Positions 1-11,834 of a stretch of DNA of 64,000 bases are shown one piece after another (the first letter of the stretch is position 1; every line of letters begins with the position of its first letter). Source of the DNA: Pseudorasbora parva (Eukaryota; Chordata; Actinopteri; Cypriniformes; Gobionidae); contig NC_090177.1 of assembly GCF_024679245.1 (NCBI RefSeq), positions 41,752,018 to 41,816,017 of the forward strand, read 5' to 3'. The notes under the pieces were generated by a model that was given only the letters and a program-made list of their open reading frames with translations, did no database searches and was not told the DNA's origin. A program made the translations under genes and the position numbers.

Positions 1-1584
1 CGCTCAGCCCAAACAAACGCTCTAGTCATGAACCATTCACCAGAAAAGCAAAGCATGCTCAAATAACGTGCCTTCCTTAAATTTCTCTGGACTTGTTTCT
101 ATTTGTCAGTAGCCGTGTGCTGTAACATGGTGTGGTATAACCGTGTTGGGCAACGCTGGTAAAATGCTGCTACTCTTTTTACCGCTCACCACTATCAGCT
201 CACATTCTCTGATAATAATAGCTTTCTAGGACTATGCGTTGCTTTGTGTGGTTGTTTTATTTTATTGGCTGTATTTTTTTAAATTCAGATTTAAGAAAAT
301 GATTGAATTTAAAAGTCTAGTATTAATAAAATTATACAAAACAAAAACTAATGTAACTCTTTTATTTATAGTGTATTTATAGAGTATTTGTTATTATTAT
401 TATTATCACACATCTTCTGAAAGATTACTGAATCTCCTGATCAAAACACAGGTGAAGAAGAAGCAGAAACAAGCAATATCATATATAATTGTATGTATAC
501 GTAAAATAACACAGTCATCAACATTAAACAGCATATAAATAAAATAAAAAAATCATAAAGTTACTCAATGAACTGTCGCCCCAGGATGAGCTATAGGGCA
601 GAGAAGCTTTGGGGGTGTTGATGGACTCATCTACTCCATCTGTGTTTTCACATTTAAAAAAAAGAATACTTGAAGCTAGAATAAAAAAGCTCTATTCTTT
701 TTTTTTTCCAGAACCAAATATTCTGGGGGCTTTGAAACTTTAGTGAAAATTATCAAAAATGCTGCCGCTGGCTGGAAATATTTTCTTTTTCAAAAACGCT
801 GGCGGGGAAAAGGTTAAAATAAGGAATCTTTTTTTTTTCTTTCAATTTCGGTTTTCAACCAAGTGCATCCAGATTATTCGGTTTCAGCCCAGAATTTGTG
901 GTATTTGGATCACATTCCATATAAAGACATTTTAGGTCTTGAATTAGGTCAGTTTTCCGTTCTTTTCCGTTCCTTAACACCAGAAAAAAAACTACCTTTT
1001 GTAAAATGTAAACTACCTTTTGTAAAATGAAGTAAATATCGAATCACATGTAAACAGGTCCAATTTAATTAGGTCAAAAAAGCACTCTTAAGTTCAACTA
1101 AAATGTAATATATATGTAAACTATAATATATTTTCATATAATTGCAATTACATGTCTGAAAACATTATATTCAGTTTGTACATAAGTATATTTTATTTTA
1201 AACTGTATTACTTCAATCATAAGTACTCTTTTTGAAGGTATGCTCAAGTGTTATAAGGGAATGCAATGACAAAATGATTTTAAAATAATTGGAACAAACA
1301 TTTTGTTTTGTCATTTTTATGTAACCAAATTATGTAGCTAATAATCCTTGCAAAATATGTTTTTATAAAATATATGAAATGCCCAAAGTAATACAATTAG
1401 AGAAATATAATTTCATTTAATACAGAAAAATGTTACATCATTTGCCAAAGTTATTTTGAATACGAACTTTTTACTAAAAAAATAAAATATATTAGCACAT
1501 ATATTTTGCTCCAGTTTGCTTTAACATTAATGATGACATCTAACATCAGTTTCTTGCTTTGCATTTTAGCTAACTGCACTTTAC
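1..1584. other. intron sequence, nothing recognised
   Basis: This is AT-rich intron downstream (in gene direction) of the exon at 1585-1781. I looked on the minus strand for the final PACSIN exon, which should carry the W-C-x-G-R and Y-P-A-N-Y motifs of the SH3 domain, and did not find it. No other exon, RNA gene or clear repeat was seen. Confidence 0.6.
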
Positions 1585-1781
1585 CTGCTTTGAAGGTCAG
1601 CTCATCCTGCTCTTGCCCTTCATAGTCATACAGTGCTCGCACTCGCACGCCTCCTCTGCTGACCGCGTCCTCCTCGAAAGAGTTTCCACCGCCATTCGTC
1701 TCGTTCCCCGAGTATCCGGCGGGTTGATCATCATCGGACCATTCTGTGGAGTACGCCTGGTTCTTATCATAGCTGCTCACG
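1585..1781 (-). CDS. pacsin1: PACSIN1 coding exon 8: linker end and start of SH3 domain
   Basis: The exon is 197 bp with acceptor TTTGTCTAG at 1782-1790 and donor GTAAAG at 1584-1579. It encodes residues 338-402; residue 403 (Gly) is split with the missing last exon. It begins VSSYDKNQAY, continues through the acidic TEWSDDD stretch and ETNGG, and ends in the SH3 start VRVRALYDYEGQEQDEL. The ALYDY motif at about 386-390 and the following acidic RT loop form part of the proline-binding surface. The two Asn-Pro-Phe (NPF) motifs normal for PACSIN1 linkers are absent. The first site reads QPAGYSGN and the second NSF (about 370-372). Confidence 0.95.
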
Positions 1782-2047
1782 CTAGACAAAAACAGGGGAC
1801 ACGAGCTGTTAGCATCAACACGAAAACACAACAACCATTTCCACTTTAGTTTTTACACTTTTACAAATTACAACCACAACATTTTACAGCCAGATGCCAA
1901 AAGAACCTTTTAAAGTTCTGTGGTTATTTAGAAAACCATCTAGGTACTGTAAAAAAAAAAAAAGTCAGGGGTGCTCTAGGGCTGGATGAAATTAAATATT
2001 AGCAATATGTATTAATTAAAACATACTATAAGCTTTTTATTTATTTA

Positions 2048-2178
2048 GCAATTGGGAGTTCAGTGCCTTGCTCAAGGACCTTGCACCTCAGTCATGTCCT
2101 GCCGGTATTGAGAATCGAATCTGCAACCTTCGGGTTACCAGTCTGACTCTCTAACCAAACATTAGACCATGACTACCC
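2048..2178 (-). repeat. tRNA-derived SINE-like fragment
   Basis: Read on the minus strand, the piece has a tRNA-like part. It runs from GGTTAGAGAGTCAGACTGG through AACCCGAAGG to a B-box-like GCAGATTCGATTCTC, followed by the CCTTGAGCAAGGCACTGA segment common in fish repeats. It is not a functional tRNA, since the cloverleaf cannot be completed. Family not assigned. Confidence 0.5.
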
Positions 2179-2309
2179 TGTATTTACTACATTAACTAAT
2201 GTATTAACATCACTTTATAAACTATTAATTAACTATAAACTATCAGTTTGGAAATAATCTATGTGCTTTGTTACTGTATTTATTATAAAGTGTTACAGAC
2301 AGACATGTT

Positions 2310-5300
2310 CAAAAGTCTCTTATGTCCAAGTCCAAGTCAAGTCCCAAGTCTCTGAGGTCCAAGTCAAGTCTCTGAGGTCCAAGTGAAGTCATGTCAAGTC
2401 CCAAGTCTCTGAGGTCCAAGTCAAGTCTCTGAGGTCCAAGTCATGTCAAGTCCCAAGTCTTTGAGGTCCAAGTTAAGTAACTGAGGTCCAAGTCAGGTCT
2501 CAAGTCTCTGAGGTCTACGTCAAGCCTCAAGTCTCTGAGGTCCAAGTCAAGTCTCTGAGGTCCAAGTCATGTCAAGTCCCAAGTCTCTGAGGTCCAAGTT
2601 AAGTCTCTGAGGTCCAAGTCAGGTCTCAAGTCTCTGAGGTCTACGTCAAGCCTCAAGTCTCTGAGGTCCAAGTGAAAGTCTCAAGTCTCTGAGGTCCAAG
2701 TCAAGTCTCAAGTCTCTGAGGTCTAAGTCAAGCCTCAAGTCTCTGAGGTCAAAGTCTCAAGTCTCTGAGGTCCAAGTCTAGTCTCAAGCCTCTGAGGTCC
2801 AAGTCAATTCAATCCTCAAATCTCTGAGGTCCAAGTCATGTCAAGCCTCTGAGGTCCAAGTCAAGTCTCTGAGGTCCAAGTCAAGTCATATCAAGCCTCT
2901 GGGGTCCAAGTCTAGTCTTTGAGGTCCAAGTCAAGTCATGTCAAGCCTCAAGTCTCTAGGGTCCAAGTCATGTCAAGCCTCAAGTCTCTAGGGTCTAAGT
3001 CAAGTCAATTCAAGCCTCAAGTCTCTGGGGTCCAAGTCATGTCAAGCCTCAAGTCTCTGGGGTCTAAGTCAAGTCAAGTCTCATGTCTCTGAGGTCCAAG
3101 TCAACAAGTCATGTCAAGCCTCAAATCTCTGAGGTCCAAGTCAAGTCTCAAGTCTCTGAGGTCCAAGTCTAGTCTCAAGCCTCTGAGGTCCAAGTCAAGT
3201 CAAGTCAAGTCAAGTCTCTGAAGTCCAAGTCAAGTCATGTCAAGCCTCAAGTCTCTGAGGTCCAAGTCTAGTCTCAAGCCTCTGAGGTCCAAGTCAAGTC
3301 TCTGAGGTCCAAGTCAAGTCATGTCAAGCCTCAAGTCTCCGAGGTCCAAGTCAATTCAAGTCTCAAGTCTCTGAGGTCCAAGTCAACAAGTCATGTCAAG
3401 CCTCAAGTCTCTGAGGTCCAAGTCAAGTCTCAAGTCTCTGAGGTCCAAGTCAAGTCTCAAGTCTCTGAGTTCCAAGTCTAGTCTCAAGTCTCTAAGGTCC
3501 AAGTCTAGTCTCAAGCCTCTGAGGTACAAGTCAAGTCTCTGGGGTCCAAGTCAAGTCATGTCAAGCCTCAAGTCTCCGAGGTCCAAGTCAATTCAAGTCT
3601 CAAGTCTCTGAGGTCCAAGTCAACAAGACATGTCAAGCCTCAAGTCTCTGAGGTCCAAGTCAAGTCTCAAGTCTCTGAGGTCCAAGTCAAGTCATGTCAA
3701 GCCTCAAGTCTCTGAGTTCCAAGTCAAGTCTCAAGTCTCTGAGGTCCAAGTCTAGTCAAGCCTTAAGTCTCTGAGGTCAAAATTATGTCAAGCCTCTGAT
3801 GTCCAAGTCAAGTCTCTGGGGTCCAAGTCAAGTCTCTGAGGTCCAAGTCAAGTCTCAAGTCTCTGAGGTCCAAGTCAAGTCTCAAGTCTCTGAGGTCCAA
3901 GTCAAGTCATGTCAAGCCTCAAGTCTCTGAGTTCCAAGTCAAGTCTCAAGTCTCTGAGGTCCAAGTCTAGTCAAGCCTTAAGTCTCTGAGGTCAAAATTA
4001 TGTCAAGCCTCTGATGTCCAAGTCAAGTCTCTGAGGTCCAAGTCAAGTCTCTGAGGTCCAAGTCAAGTCTCAAGTCTCTGAGGTCCAAGTCTAGTCAAGC
4101 CTCAAGTCTCTGAGGTCCAAGTTATGCCAAGCCTCTGATGTCCGAGTCAAGTCTCTGAGGTCCAAGTCAAGTCTCAAGTCTCTGAGGTCCAAGTCTAGTC
4201 AAGCCTCAAGTCTCTGAGGTCCAAGTTATGTCAAGCCTCTAATGTCCAAGTCAAGTCTCTGAGGTCCAAGTCAAGTCATGTCAAGCCTCAAGTCTCTGAG
4301 GTCCAAGTCAAGTCAAGTCTCAAGTATCTAAAGTCCAAGTCAAGTCTCAAGTCTCTGAGGTCTAAGTCAACAAGTCATGTCAAGCCTCAAGTCTCTGAGG
4401 TCCAAGTCAAGTCTCAAGTCTCTGAGGTCCAAGTCAAGCCTCAAGTCTCTGAGGTCCAAGTCTAGCCTTAAGTCTCTGAGGTCTAAGTCAAGTCTCAAGT
4501 CTCTGAGGTCCAAGTCTAGTCTCAAGTCTCTGAGGTCCAATTCGAGTCAAGTCTCAAGTCTCTGAGGTCCAAGTCAAGTCATGTCAAGCCTCAAATCTCT
4601 GAGGTCCAAGTCAAGCCTCAAGTCTCTGAGGTCTAAGTCAAGTCTCAAGTCTCTGAGGTCCAAGTCTAGTCTCAAGTCTCTGAGGTCCAAGTCGAGTCAA
4701 GTCTCAAGTCTCTGAGGTCCAAGTCAAGTCATGTAAAGCCTCAAATCTCTGAGGTCCAAGTCAAGTCTCAAGTCTCTGAGGTCCAAGTCAAGTCATGTCA
4801 AGCCTCAAATCTCTGAGGTCCAAGTCAAGCCTCAAGTCTCTGAGGTCTAAGTCAAGTCTCAAGTCTCTGAGGTCCAAGTCTAGTCTCAAGTCTCTGAGGT
4901 CCAAGTCGAGTCAAGTCTCAAGTCTCTGAGGTCCAAGTCAAGTCATGTCAAGCCTCAAATCTCTGAGGTCCAAGTCAAGCCTCAAGTCTCTGAGGTCTAA
5001 GTCAAGTCTCAAGTCTCTGAGGTCCAAGTCTAGTCTCAAGTCTCTGAGGTCCAAGTCGAGTCAAGTCTCAAGTCTCTGAGGTCCAAGTCAAGTCATGTCA
5101 AGCCTCAAATCTCTGAGGTCCAAGTCAAGTCTCAAGTCTCTGAGGTCCAAGTCAAGTCCTGTCAAGCCTCTGAGGTCCAAATCAAGTCTCAAGTCTCTGA
5201 GGTCCAAGTCAAGTCAAGTCTCTGAGGTCCAAGTCAATTCAAGTCTCAAGTCTCTGAGGTTCAAGTCAAGTCAAGCCTCAAGTCTCCAAGTTTCAAGTCA

Positions 5301-5652
5301 AGTCTCAAGTCTCTGAGGTCCAAGTCTAGTCAAGTCTCTGAGGTCCAAATCAATTCAAGTCTCAAGTCTCTGAGGTTCAAGTCAAGTCAAGTCTCAAGTC
5401 TCTGAGGTCCAAGTCAATTCAAGTCTCAAGTCTCTGAGGTCCAAGTCTAGTCAAGTCTCTGAGGTCCAATTCAATTCAAGTCTCAAGTCTCTGAGGTTCA
5501 AGTCATGCCTCAAGTCTCTGAGGTTCAAGTCAAGCCAAACTTCAAGTCTCTGAGGTTCAAGTCAAGTCATGTCAAGCCTCAAGTCTCTGAGGTCCAAGTC
5601 AAGTCTCAAGCCTCTGAGGTCCAAGTCAAGTCAAGCTTCTGAGGTCCACTTT
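2310..5652. repeat. 3.3-kb minisatellite, about 27-bp unit, in PACSIN1 intron 7
   Basis: A degenerate tandem array is built on the core AAGTCTCTGAGGTCCAAGTC, joined by short AAGTC or ATGTC links. The commonest full unit is 27 bp, and shorter units of about 20 bp are interspersed. The unit length is a multiple of three, so short open frames of the SSLKSLRSK type appear, but they are interrupted and lack gene context. The array fills most of the 4.6-kb intron between exons 7 and 8. Confidence 0.9.
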
Positions 5653-6085
5653 GCAAATTAAATGACAAAGTTTCTTAATGTATGGCTTGACTATATTGTA
5701 ACTAGTTTGTTGCTTATTTATTTAACAGCAGTTTTCTACTGGTGATGAATTTGCATGGCTTCAGATGTGTCAGGGCTTGGTGTGTTTAGAAATGTTTTGT
5801 GATATTCACTGCTGCAGTACATAGTAAAAGGTGGAGTTGCATTATGTCATGTGGGGTAGTAAATAGGGAACGTAATCAGGAATGCTGTGCCAAAAGACTT
5901 GCATTTTTCCCACAAATCTTAGTCTTCAAGTCCATGTCAAGTTCAAGTAAAGTATCGAGTCAAGGCTCAGGTCATTTGTTTGCAAGTCCAAGTCAAGTCG
6001 GAAGTGTTTTTTGTTGTTGTTTTTTAAACAAAACTTAAGTGCGACTCGAGGCCAAGTCACATACTCGAGTTTCCATCTCTGATTA
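5653..6085. repeat. probable flank or parent element of the minisatellite
   Basis: After about 270 bp of other sequence, the AAGTC-rich composition returns at about 5925-6080 in a non-tandem form. It ends with ACTCGAGTTTCCATCTCTG, a sequence I associate with the end of a dispersed fish repeat. The array may have grown inside such an element. Inference only. Confidence 0.35.
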
Positions 6086-6426
6086 AAGGATGTAGAATAA
6101 GGCAATGCAGAATATGTGCATTATAGGAACCAATAAACAACCCAATAAACATGCAGAGTAATATGCATGATAATAAGCAACTAGTTAATATAGTGACAAC
6201 TGGACCCTAACCTTTATTGTTACCAACCGTATTAAATCTAAATTTTCTTGATTATAATGCATCCACCCTGTCAAATTAAAAATGAACCCTGTATGGCTGT
6301 ATAATCAGAAGAGAGTATTTCAAAGAATCTTTATTTGAAAGAGTGAAGGGGACAGCAATCAGCCTCTAAAAAGAGGTAAAAGTATGGACACTGAGAGCTG
6401 ACAGGAAAGCAGAAATGATGTCTGAC

Positions 6427-6542
6427 CTGCCCCGGTCGCCTGCTTGACCTGCATGCTCTGTGTTTGGGGTAGCAGGAGCCACTCCATCTGGCTTCTTCTT
6501 TTCTCTCTTGGCAACAGCGTTGGTGGCGTCTGGATTATATTC
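6427..6542 (-). CDS. pacsin1: PACSIN1 coding exon 7: end of F-BAR region and linker
   Basis: The exon is 116 bp with acceptor TCTCTCAG and donor GTCAGA. It encodes EYNPDATNAVAKREKKKPDG and an Ala/Pro/Gly-rich tail, residues 299-336; Ser337 is split with exon 8. The basic KREKKK stretch follows the F-BAR C-terminus, as in other PACSINs. The linker is short, as in PACSIN1 and unlike the longer PACSIN2 linker. Confidence 0.93.
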
Positions 6543-6835
6543 CTGAGAGAAACAGATAATCTGATTCACTACGAACAGCTATTAAACATTTCCATTTTTC
6601 CATTATTTTTCAGAGAAAAAAAAATGCAGTTCATTAAACAAGCCAGCAAATAGAACGGCATATTGTCAAACTAAAGAAAAACAAGAATACCTTTTCTAAA
6701 ATATGGAATAAAAGTAATATGAAAAGCATATAAATATATTTTAATAGACGATCTGCATTTAAAATGTTTTAGCAAATTGTAAACAAAATATGTTAAAAAA
6801 ATCATGAAATAGCAAAAAATTAAGGTAAATTAAAT

Positions 6836-6838
<3 letters not shown>

Positions 6839-6866
<28 letters not shown>
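6839..6866. repeat. poly(A) tract
   Basis: A run of about 28 A residues in intron 6. It abuts no recognised SINE or LINE body. Confidence 0.9.
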
Positions 6867-6867
<1 letters not shown>

Positions 6868-6914
6868 CAGGTTTAAGAAACCAACATGAAAACTTCTGGA
6901 GTGCAATACTAGAG

Positions 6915-7200
6915 TGCACCCAAAAATGAAAATGCTTTTTATCATTTACTCACCCTCAAGTTGGTCCAAACCTTAATGAATTTATTTCTTTTGCAGAACA
7001 CAAAAGAAGATATTTTGAAGAATGTCAATAAGCAAACAGTTTCCCCATACTATGGAAGTCGATGGGTTTTTGGTTCCACACGTTTTTCAAAATATCCCTT
7101 TTATTGTTCAACAAAAGAGAGAAATTCATACATGTTTGGACCAACTTGATGATGAGTAAATGATGACATAAGTTTCATTTTTGGGTGAATTATCCCTTTC
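6915..7200. mobile_element. foldback (inverted-repeat) non-autonomous DNA transposon
   Basis: The left side reads CACCCAAAAATGAAAATG and CATTTACTCACCCTCAAG. The right side gives the inverse, GATGAGTAAATGATGACA then TTCATTTTTGGGTGAATT. The arms meet near a central CATACTATGGAAGTCGATGG. This structure matches the abundant short foldback elements of cyprinids (Angel-like; name tentative). Related arms occur at 29780-30020 and around 10080 and 11610. Confidence 0.75.
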
Positions 7201-7310
7201 AAGCATTACTGGGATATTAGAGTGTGACATTTTTTTACATGTGACAACTAACCCCGGTCTCTTGTACCTTATAAGGAAACTAGAAAAGGCCTAGAAACTC
7301 AAAAAAGTAC

Positions 7311-7431
7311 CTCAAACTGGGGCCAGTTCATATGCATGCCAGGACCGTGATTATTACTGAACCACTTGAGATCCTCTTGTGTGTTGGCAGCCAGAATGGT
7401 GCGTTCAAACTCGCGGTACACTGACGCATAG
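7311..7431 (-). CDS. pacsin1: PACSIN1 coding exon 6: C-terminal F-BAR region
   Basis: The exon is 121 bp with acceptor GGTATAG and donor GTACTT. The first base completes Asn258. It then encodes residues 259-298, [12 protein letters not shown] through [20 protein letters not shown], which is the strongly conserved stretch of F-BAR helix and end segment in PACSINs. It ends in phase 0 and joins exon 7 directly. Confidence 0.95.
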
Positions 7432-7874
7432 CTATACCATGGAAGATACAAAAAAAAAAAAAATTAAGCTCAGGAAGATCAGTGACAGCAACATAAGCTA
7501 CCGTACATTATTATGGATGGTGGCAAAGGCTGTCTTTATGAGTGAGTCACTCAATAGCGAAAACATTTATATTGAAAGGACTGAAACTTGTTGTGAACAC
7601 GGAACAAGACACAAATGACATATGAGTGCTGTCAGGACATGGGACAAACCCTTAACTGTTAAAAGGACAATATATCGCAGCGGACATTCAACAGATGTTT
7701 TTATTATGAACATTGGACTGACCTAAAGGAATATGCTTAATCTGAATGCAGGAAATACATTTGTTCATTCAACCTCTCTTTCATAATAATTCAGGCTTCA
7801 ATGAGAACAAACAAATGTTTATGTTGCTAAGAATGGTTGCTAAGGGTGTTGTACACAGAACCGTTGGTTGAAGT

Positions 7875-8773
7875 GATCATCATAGATATGTATACTTAGA
7901 TACCTCATTAGCGACTGTTTCAATGGGCCGTTATACATTAGCCATCCGCCATTTTAGAACGGTCAAAGCCGGTCATTGTGACCTGTCAAATGAGACACTG
8001 CACGCTCATTCTATGGTTGACAGGGCAGAAGCAGTGCATATGGAGAGCGGGAGCTTAACTTATTAAAGTTAAGAAACGCTTAGTTTAATAATTTAAACAG
8101 GCCTTGGAAGTTTGGGCAAAATCTTTTTGTGTATTTTATTATTTATTTCACAGCGCTGGATGTTATATGGTGATTGTGAAACACACGGAACACTGCACTA
8201 CATGATTTTATGGTGAAATCGGTTATCTTTCATGTTAATTAGGTCAAGTTGATCAAGAACTATGCACCGTGGCTTTAATGCAGCATGAGAATCACAGCAA
8301 AAATAGACAACAGACTCGCTGAACGAAGGACATGCTTATAGAACAGCAGAAATATGTCGGCTTCTCTTCTTTAAATACTCTTACATTTAGTTTGATTTAA
8401 ACACCTTCAAAGGGTCAATGTTTGTTTTCACATACATTTTCCAGTTCTTGAATACTGGGAATTGAAATTCAAGAACGATGAAGCCTGTTACTAACAAATG
8501 TTACGTGTTTTTGTGTAGATCCAAACATTATAATTGCTAAACTAACACAAACGTATCCCCTTTGAAAGGTTTCTTCGGGAAGTTAAATCGCACCGGGCTT
8601 TACAGAGTTTCACAGAGGCTGCGCAGGCGCAGTGTTCTTCTTATTTTTAAGCGAGTGATGATTGACAGCATCTGAAGTGTTGACGTGTGTTGACCGTTCT
8701 AAAATGGCGGCTCGTCAACGTGCCTGGAACGTTTGAATGAGACATCTACGTAGACATATCTATGGCGATCATA
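7875..8773. mobile_element. non-autonomous DNA transposon with about 85-bp inverted termini
   Basis: The left end (about 7875-7966) and the right end (about 8689-8773) are imperfect inverted copies. They share CATAGATATGT, then TCTCATT or CCTCATT, and inside CCGCCATTTTAGAACGGTC. No transposase frame is present in the roughly 0.9-kb body. I could not fix the target duplication, so the superfamily is open. Confidence 0.65.
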
Positions 8774-9705
8774 GCCTTGTTTTATTGTGAATAAAACAGC
8801 TATCGACCAATCAAAATCTGGAACTAACCGTTTTATAATATGTTTTAAGTGAACGTAAACAGTCCAGAAAGTTTGATCAGTGTACTGGATCATTCTGGTT
8901 ATTTCTTAAAGTGACAGCAGCCTAATATGCCTACTGTCTGCGTATGTTTTTGATGTTAATCACACAACAAAAGAAAAGAAAATCCCTCATTGTGCTTAAC
9001 TGAATAGCTTTTAAACTTTCAAAAGGATTCATATTTAATTTATACAGTCAAAAATGCAATTATTTTTAATTTGATAATTACTTTATTTAATTGCTCTACT
9101 TGAAAACTAATGTAAGAAACTTCCTGCAAAGCACTGTTTATTTTATTTGTATCTTTGCCCCATTGTATAAATTTGTGCTGTTGCTTGAAGTTTGATTATT
9201 TGTACTTATTTTCCTTATTTTTATTTGACAGTAGTCTATTTTTCCCTGAACATAGCACATAATGAACCGTACCGAAATATTTTGAACCGTTACACCCCGT
9301 AATATTAATAATAACTAAACTGCAGCATTTGCGACTCGAAAATCGCACTAAGCAATATCGTGATTTATTTTTAATTTGGGTTAATTGTGCAGCCAAAACC
9401 AAACTGTTTTTATGCGCATGTGTGTGTCATTCACTGAAAAGCAAATTTAGCTGTGGCTAATGATTTAGCACAGCACCTTTTCCCACAATGCATCACACAA
9501 ATAGGTCATGAGCCACAGTTTGAAAAACCCTGACCTAGACTGCTTTAACTTCAGTGAGCTGTTAACCACTGAGACCGAGTAATGAGTAAAGCGCTAGAAA
9601 ATTCCCATTCTTGGAGGAATCACAGATGAGATCTTAACTTTTTTTTTTGTATCTCTGCAAGACCACAAACTAATTTCCTTGTGAACGAGTGCGGTTGACA
9701 CTGAC
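8774..9705. other. intron sequence, nothing recognised
   Basis: AT-rich intron 5 sequence without exon-like frames. No repeat could be defined from this window. Confidence 0.5.
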
Positions 9706-9881
9706 TTTTGGTTCTCGGTGAGGTTTAGGTGTCGTTTGATGTCCAGAAGAACCTCTTTGAGGAAGGTCAGTCGTTTGACCTCGTGCTGCTGGCATTGGTC
9801 AAACACCAGCTCCATGCACTCCATGTACTGCGGTGTGCATTTCGACAGCTCGTCCAGAGACTTCTCGTACTTCTCCTTCGC
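9706..9881 (-). CDS. pacsin1: PACSIN1 coding exon 5: F-BAR helix region
   Basis: The exon is 176 bp with acceptor GTGCCGCAG and donor GTCAGT. It encodes residues 200-257, from [12 protein letters not shown] through [10 protein letters not shown] to [12 protein letters not shown]; Asn258 is split with exon 6. This long amphipathic helix belongs to the F-BAR dimer core. Confidence 0.95.
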
Positions 9882-10079
9882 CTGCGGCACACACGCAAAC
9901 GCACATCATGAGCTACATCCTCCGGTAAGTAACACTACACAACAGCAGTGATTTACAAATTAAGAACATTAACACATCAATAATTTAAGACAGTTATAGG
10001 ACTGTAACGCAATAATTCAATACAGTAATCTGTTCAATACGGACAGAGAGCGATTGTTGTAAAGGGACAAATGTAACCA

Positions 10080-11715
10080 AGCAGATCTCTACCATAGTAT
10101 TTTTTTCCTACTACACAGTAAAATCCCCAGTGTTAAATCAACACTGCTCAGAGTGTATTTGGTCCCACTCCACAGAGAGTTAAATTAACACTGAAGCCGT
10201 GTTAAAGTTAATGAGATAATTAAGAGATGAATTAAGTGGTGATTGAACAATTAGTGATGAACACCTGATGATAACGAGCATAATCACTGAAGGAAAGAAA
10301 ATCACAAGATCTACAACTGACTTCAGCCACAGCCTTAGATGAAATCAACTGAAGATAAAAGAAGACATTAAATCTCTGAAGATCTCATCAGAGGATTAAA
10401 CAACTGCACAGTTATTCCTGTCATACTGTTCGTCTACATAAGCTCGTATTGAGAATTAACAGGTTTAGATGTTGATGTTTTATGGAAAATGTTTGGTCAC
10501 CATTATGCTGATCAGTGTTTCCTTTAGTTGGGCAGTTTGACATGGCTTTTGAAGAGCAGTGTTGCTAACAGTGTTTTGTACACTTACTTAGTTACAATGG
10601 AATCCAGAAGCAAATCAGTTCATATGCTTTTCATAATGAAATGGAATGATTTACTAATCTCATCAGTGACCAAATGTGTGAGTGTATATATATATTTGCC
10701 ATGGGTCAGATTTTGAATTTAGATTTGTTTGTTTTTTTAAAAGTTACAGAACCAATTATTTTAGCCAGACATCAAGAATCAGCATATGAATATGATCTCA
10801 ACAATGGTGATATGCTTCATGCTGCAATGCATGCTGGGAGCCATGAGTTTTATAATTGGTCGGCTCCCAGAAATGCATTGTGGCATAAAAACATGTCACC
10901 ATTGTTGAGATTCATATGCTGATTCTTGATGTCTGTGTCCAAATACCGCCCCCCCCCCCAATTAAGATATCTAAATTCTGTTTAATTTGTGCCAAGATTT
11001 TCACATTGATGATCAATTTACTTAAAAACAAACAACTGCTTTTGTTCAGTATAAGATTGGTGAGCTTGATCTTTAAAACTTGACAACAAACTGTATGATG
11101 CATGTAACAAGATCACATTTCTTTGCAAACAAATGTGTTTTGGCATACACTGTTACAAAGATTGAAATGTTAATTTAAAGTCAAACTGCCCAACTAGATG
11201 AAACACTAATCACCACAATGGTGACCAAATGATTTCCATAAAACATCAGTATCTAAACCTCTGTTCATTCTCAATAAAAACATATGTAGAAGTACAGTAT
11301 GACAAAAGTAATTGTGGAGTTGTTTAATCCTCCTTCAGAGATTTGATGTCTTCTTTTATCTTCAGTTGATTTCATCTAAGGCTATGGCTGAAGTCAGTTG
11401 TAGATCTTGTGTTTCTCTGTCCTTGAGTGATTCTGCTCGTTACCATCAGGTGTTCATCACTAATGGTTCAATCATTACTTAATTAATCTCTTAATTATCT
11501 TATTAACTTTATCACCGCTTCAGTGTTATTTTAACTCTCTGTGGAGTGGGACCAAATACACTCTGAGCAGTGTTGATTTAACACTGGGGATTTTACTGTG
11601 TATGATAGCAAATGGGGAGTGAGGTCTGCTTGGTTACAAACATATTAAATATCTTCCTCTGTGTACAGCAGAACAAAGACATTTATACAGGTTTGGAACA
11701 ACAGTATTTATATCA
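10080..11715. mobile_element. foldback element split by a later insertion
   Basis: Sequence at about 10065-10120 (GTAACCAAGCAGATCTCTAC, then CATAGTATTTTTTTCCTA) and at 11602-11715 (GAGGTCTGCTTGGTTACAAA, then CAGGTTTGGAACAACAG) are parts of one cyprinid foldback repeat. The element at 10122-11601 interrupts it. The left arm is truncated. Confidence 0.55.
10122..11601. mobile_element. long foldback transposon with terminal inverted repeats and TA target duplication
   Basis: The ends are CACAGTAAAATCCCC and GGGGATTTTACTGTG, each flanked outside by TA, which suggests Tc1/mariner-type integration. The arms pair for at least 430 bp; for example TTGGTCCCACTCCACAGAGA at the left recurs inverted near 11540. 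A second palindrome sits in the middle, where GACATCAAGAATCAGCATAT at about 10768 pairs with its inverse at about 10912-10932. No transposase is encoded in the roughly 1.48 kb. Confidence 0.8.
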
Positions 11716-11735
11716 GTATTAAAATCAGTATTTAT

Positions 11736-11752
11736 ATATATATATATATATT
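11736..11752. repeat. short (AT)n
   Basis: A run of alternating A and T, 17 bases long, beside exon 4 of PACSIN1. Confidence 0.8.
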
Positions 11753-11834
11753 CTGCAACCATACTCTATGGGAGCCCCGTTGTACCCGTCTTGAATTTGT
11801 TTCTTTATGTTTGTCATGTGGCTGTTTACCGCAC

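Noticed and set aside
1..1584. Final PACSIN1 exon
   Set aside because: I searched the minus strand for the SH3 end (Y-P-A-N-Y and W-C-x-G) and found no match; it must lie outside the window.
3393..5316. SSLKSLRSK-type repetitive frames as a small repeat protein
   Set aside because: They are short, repeatedly interrupted, and explained by a 27-bp minisatellite.
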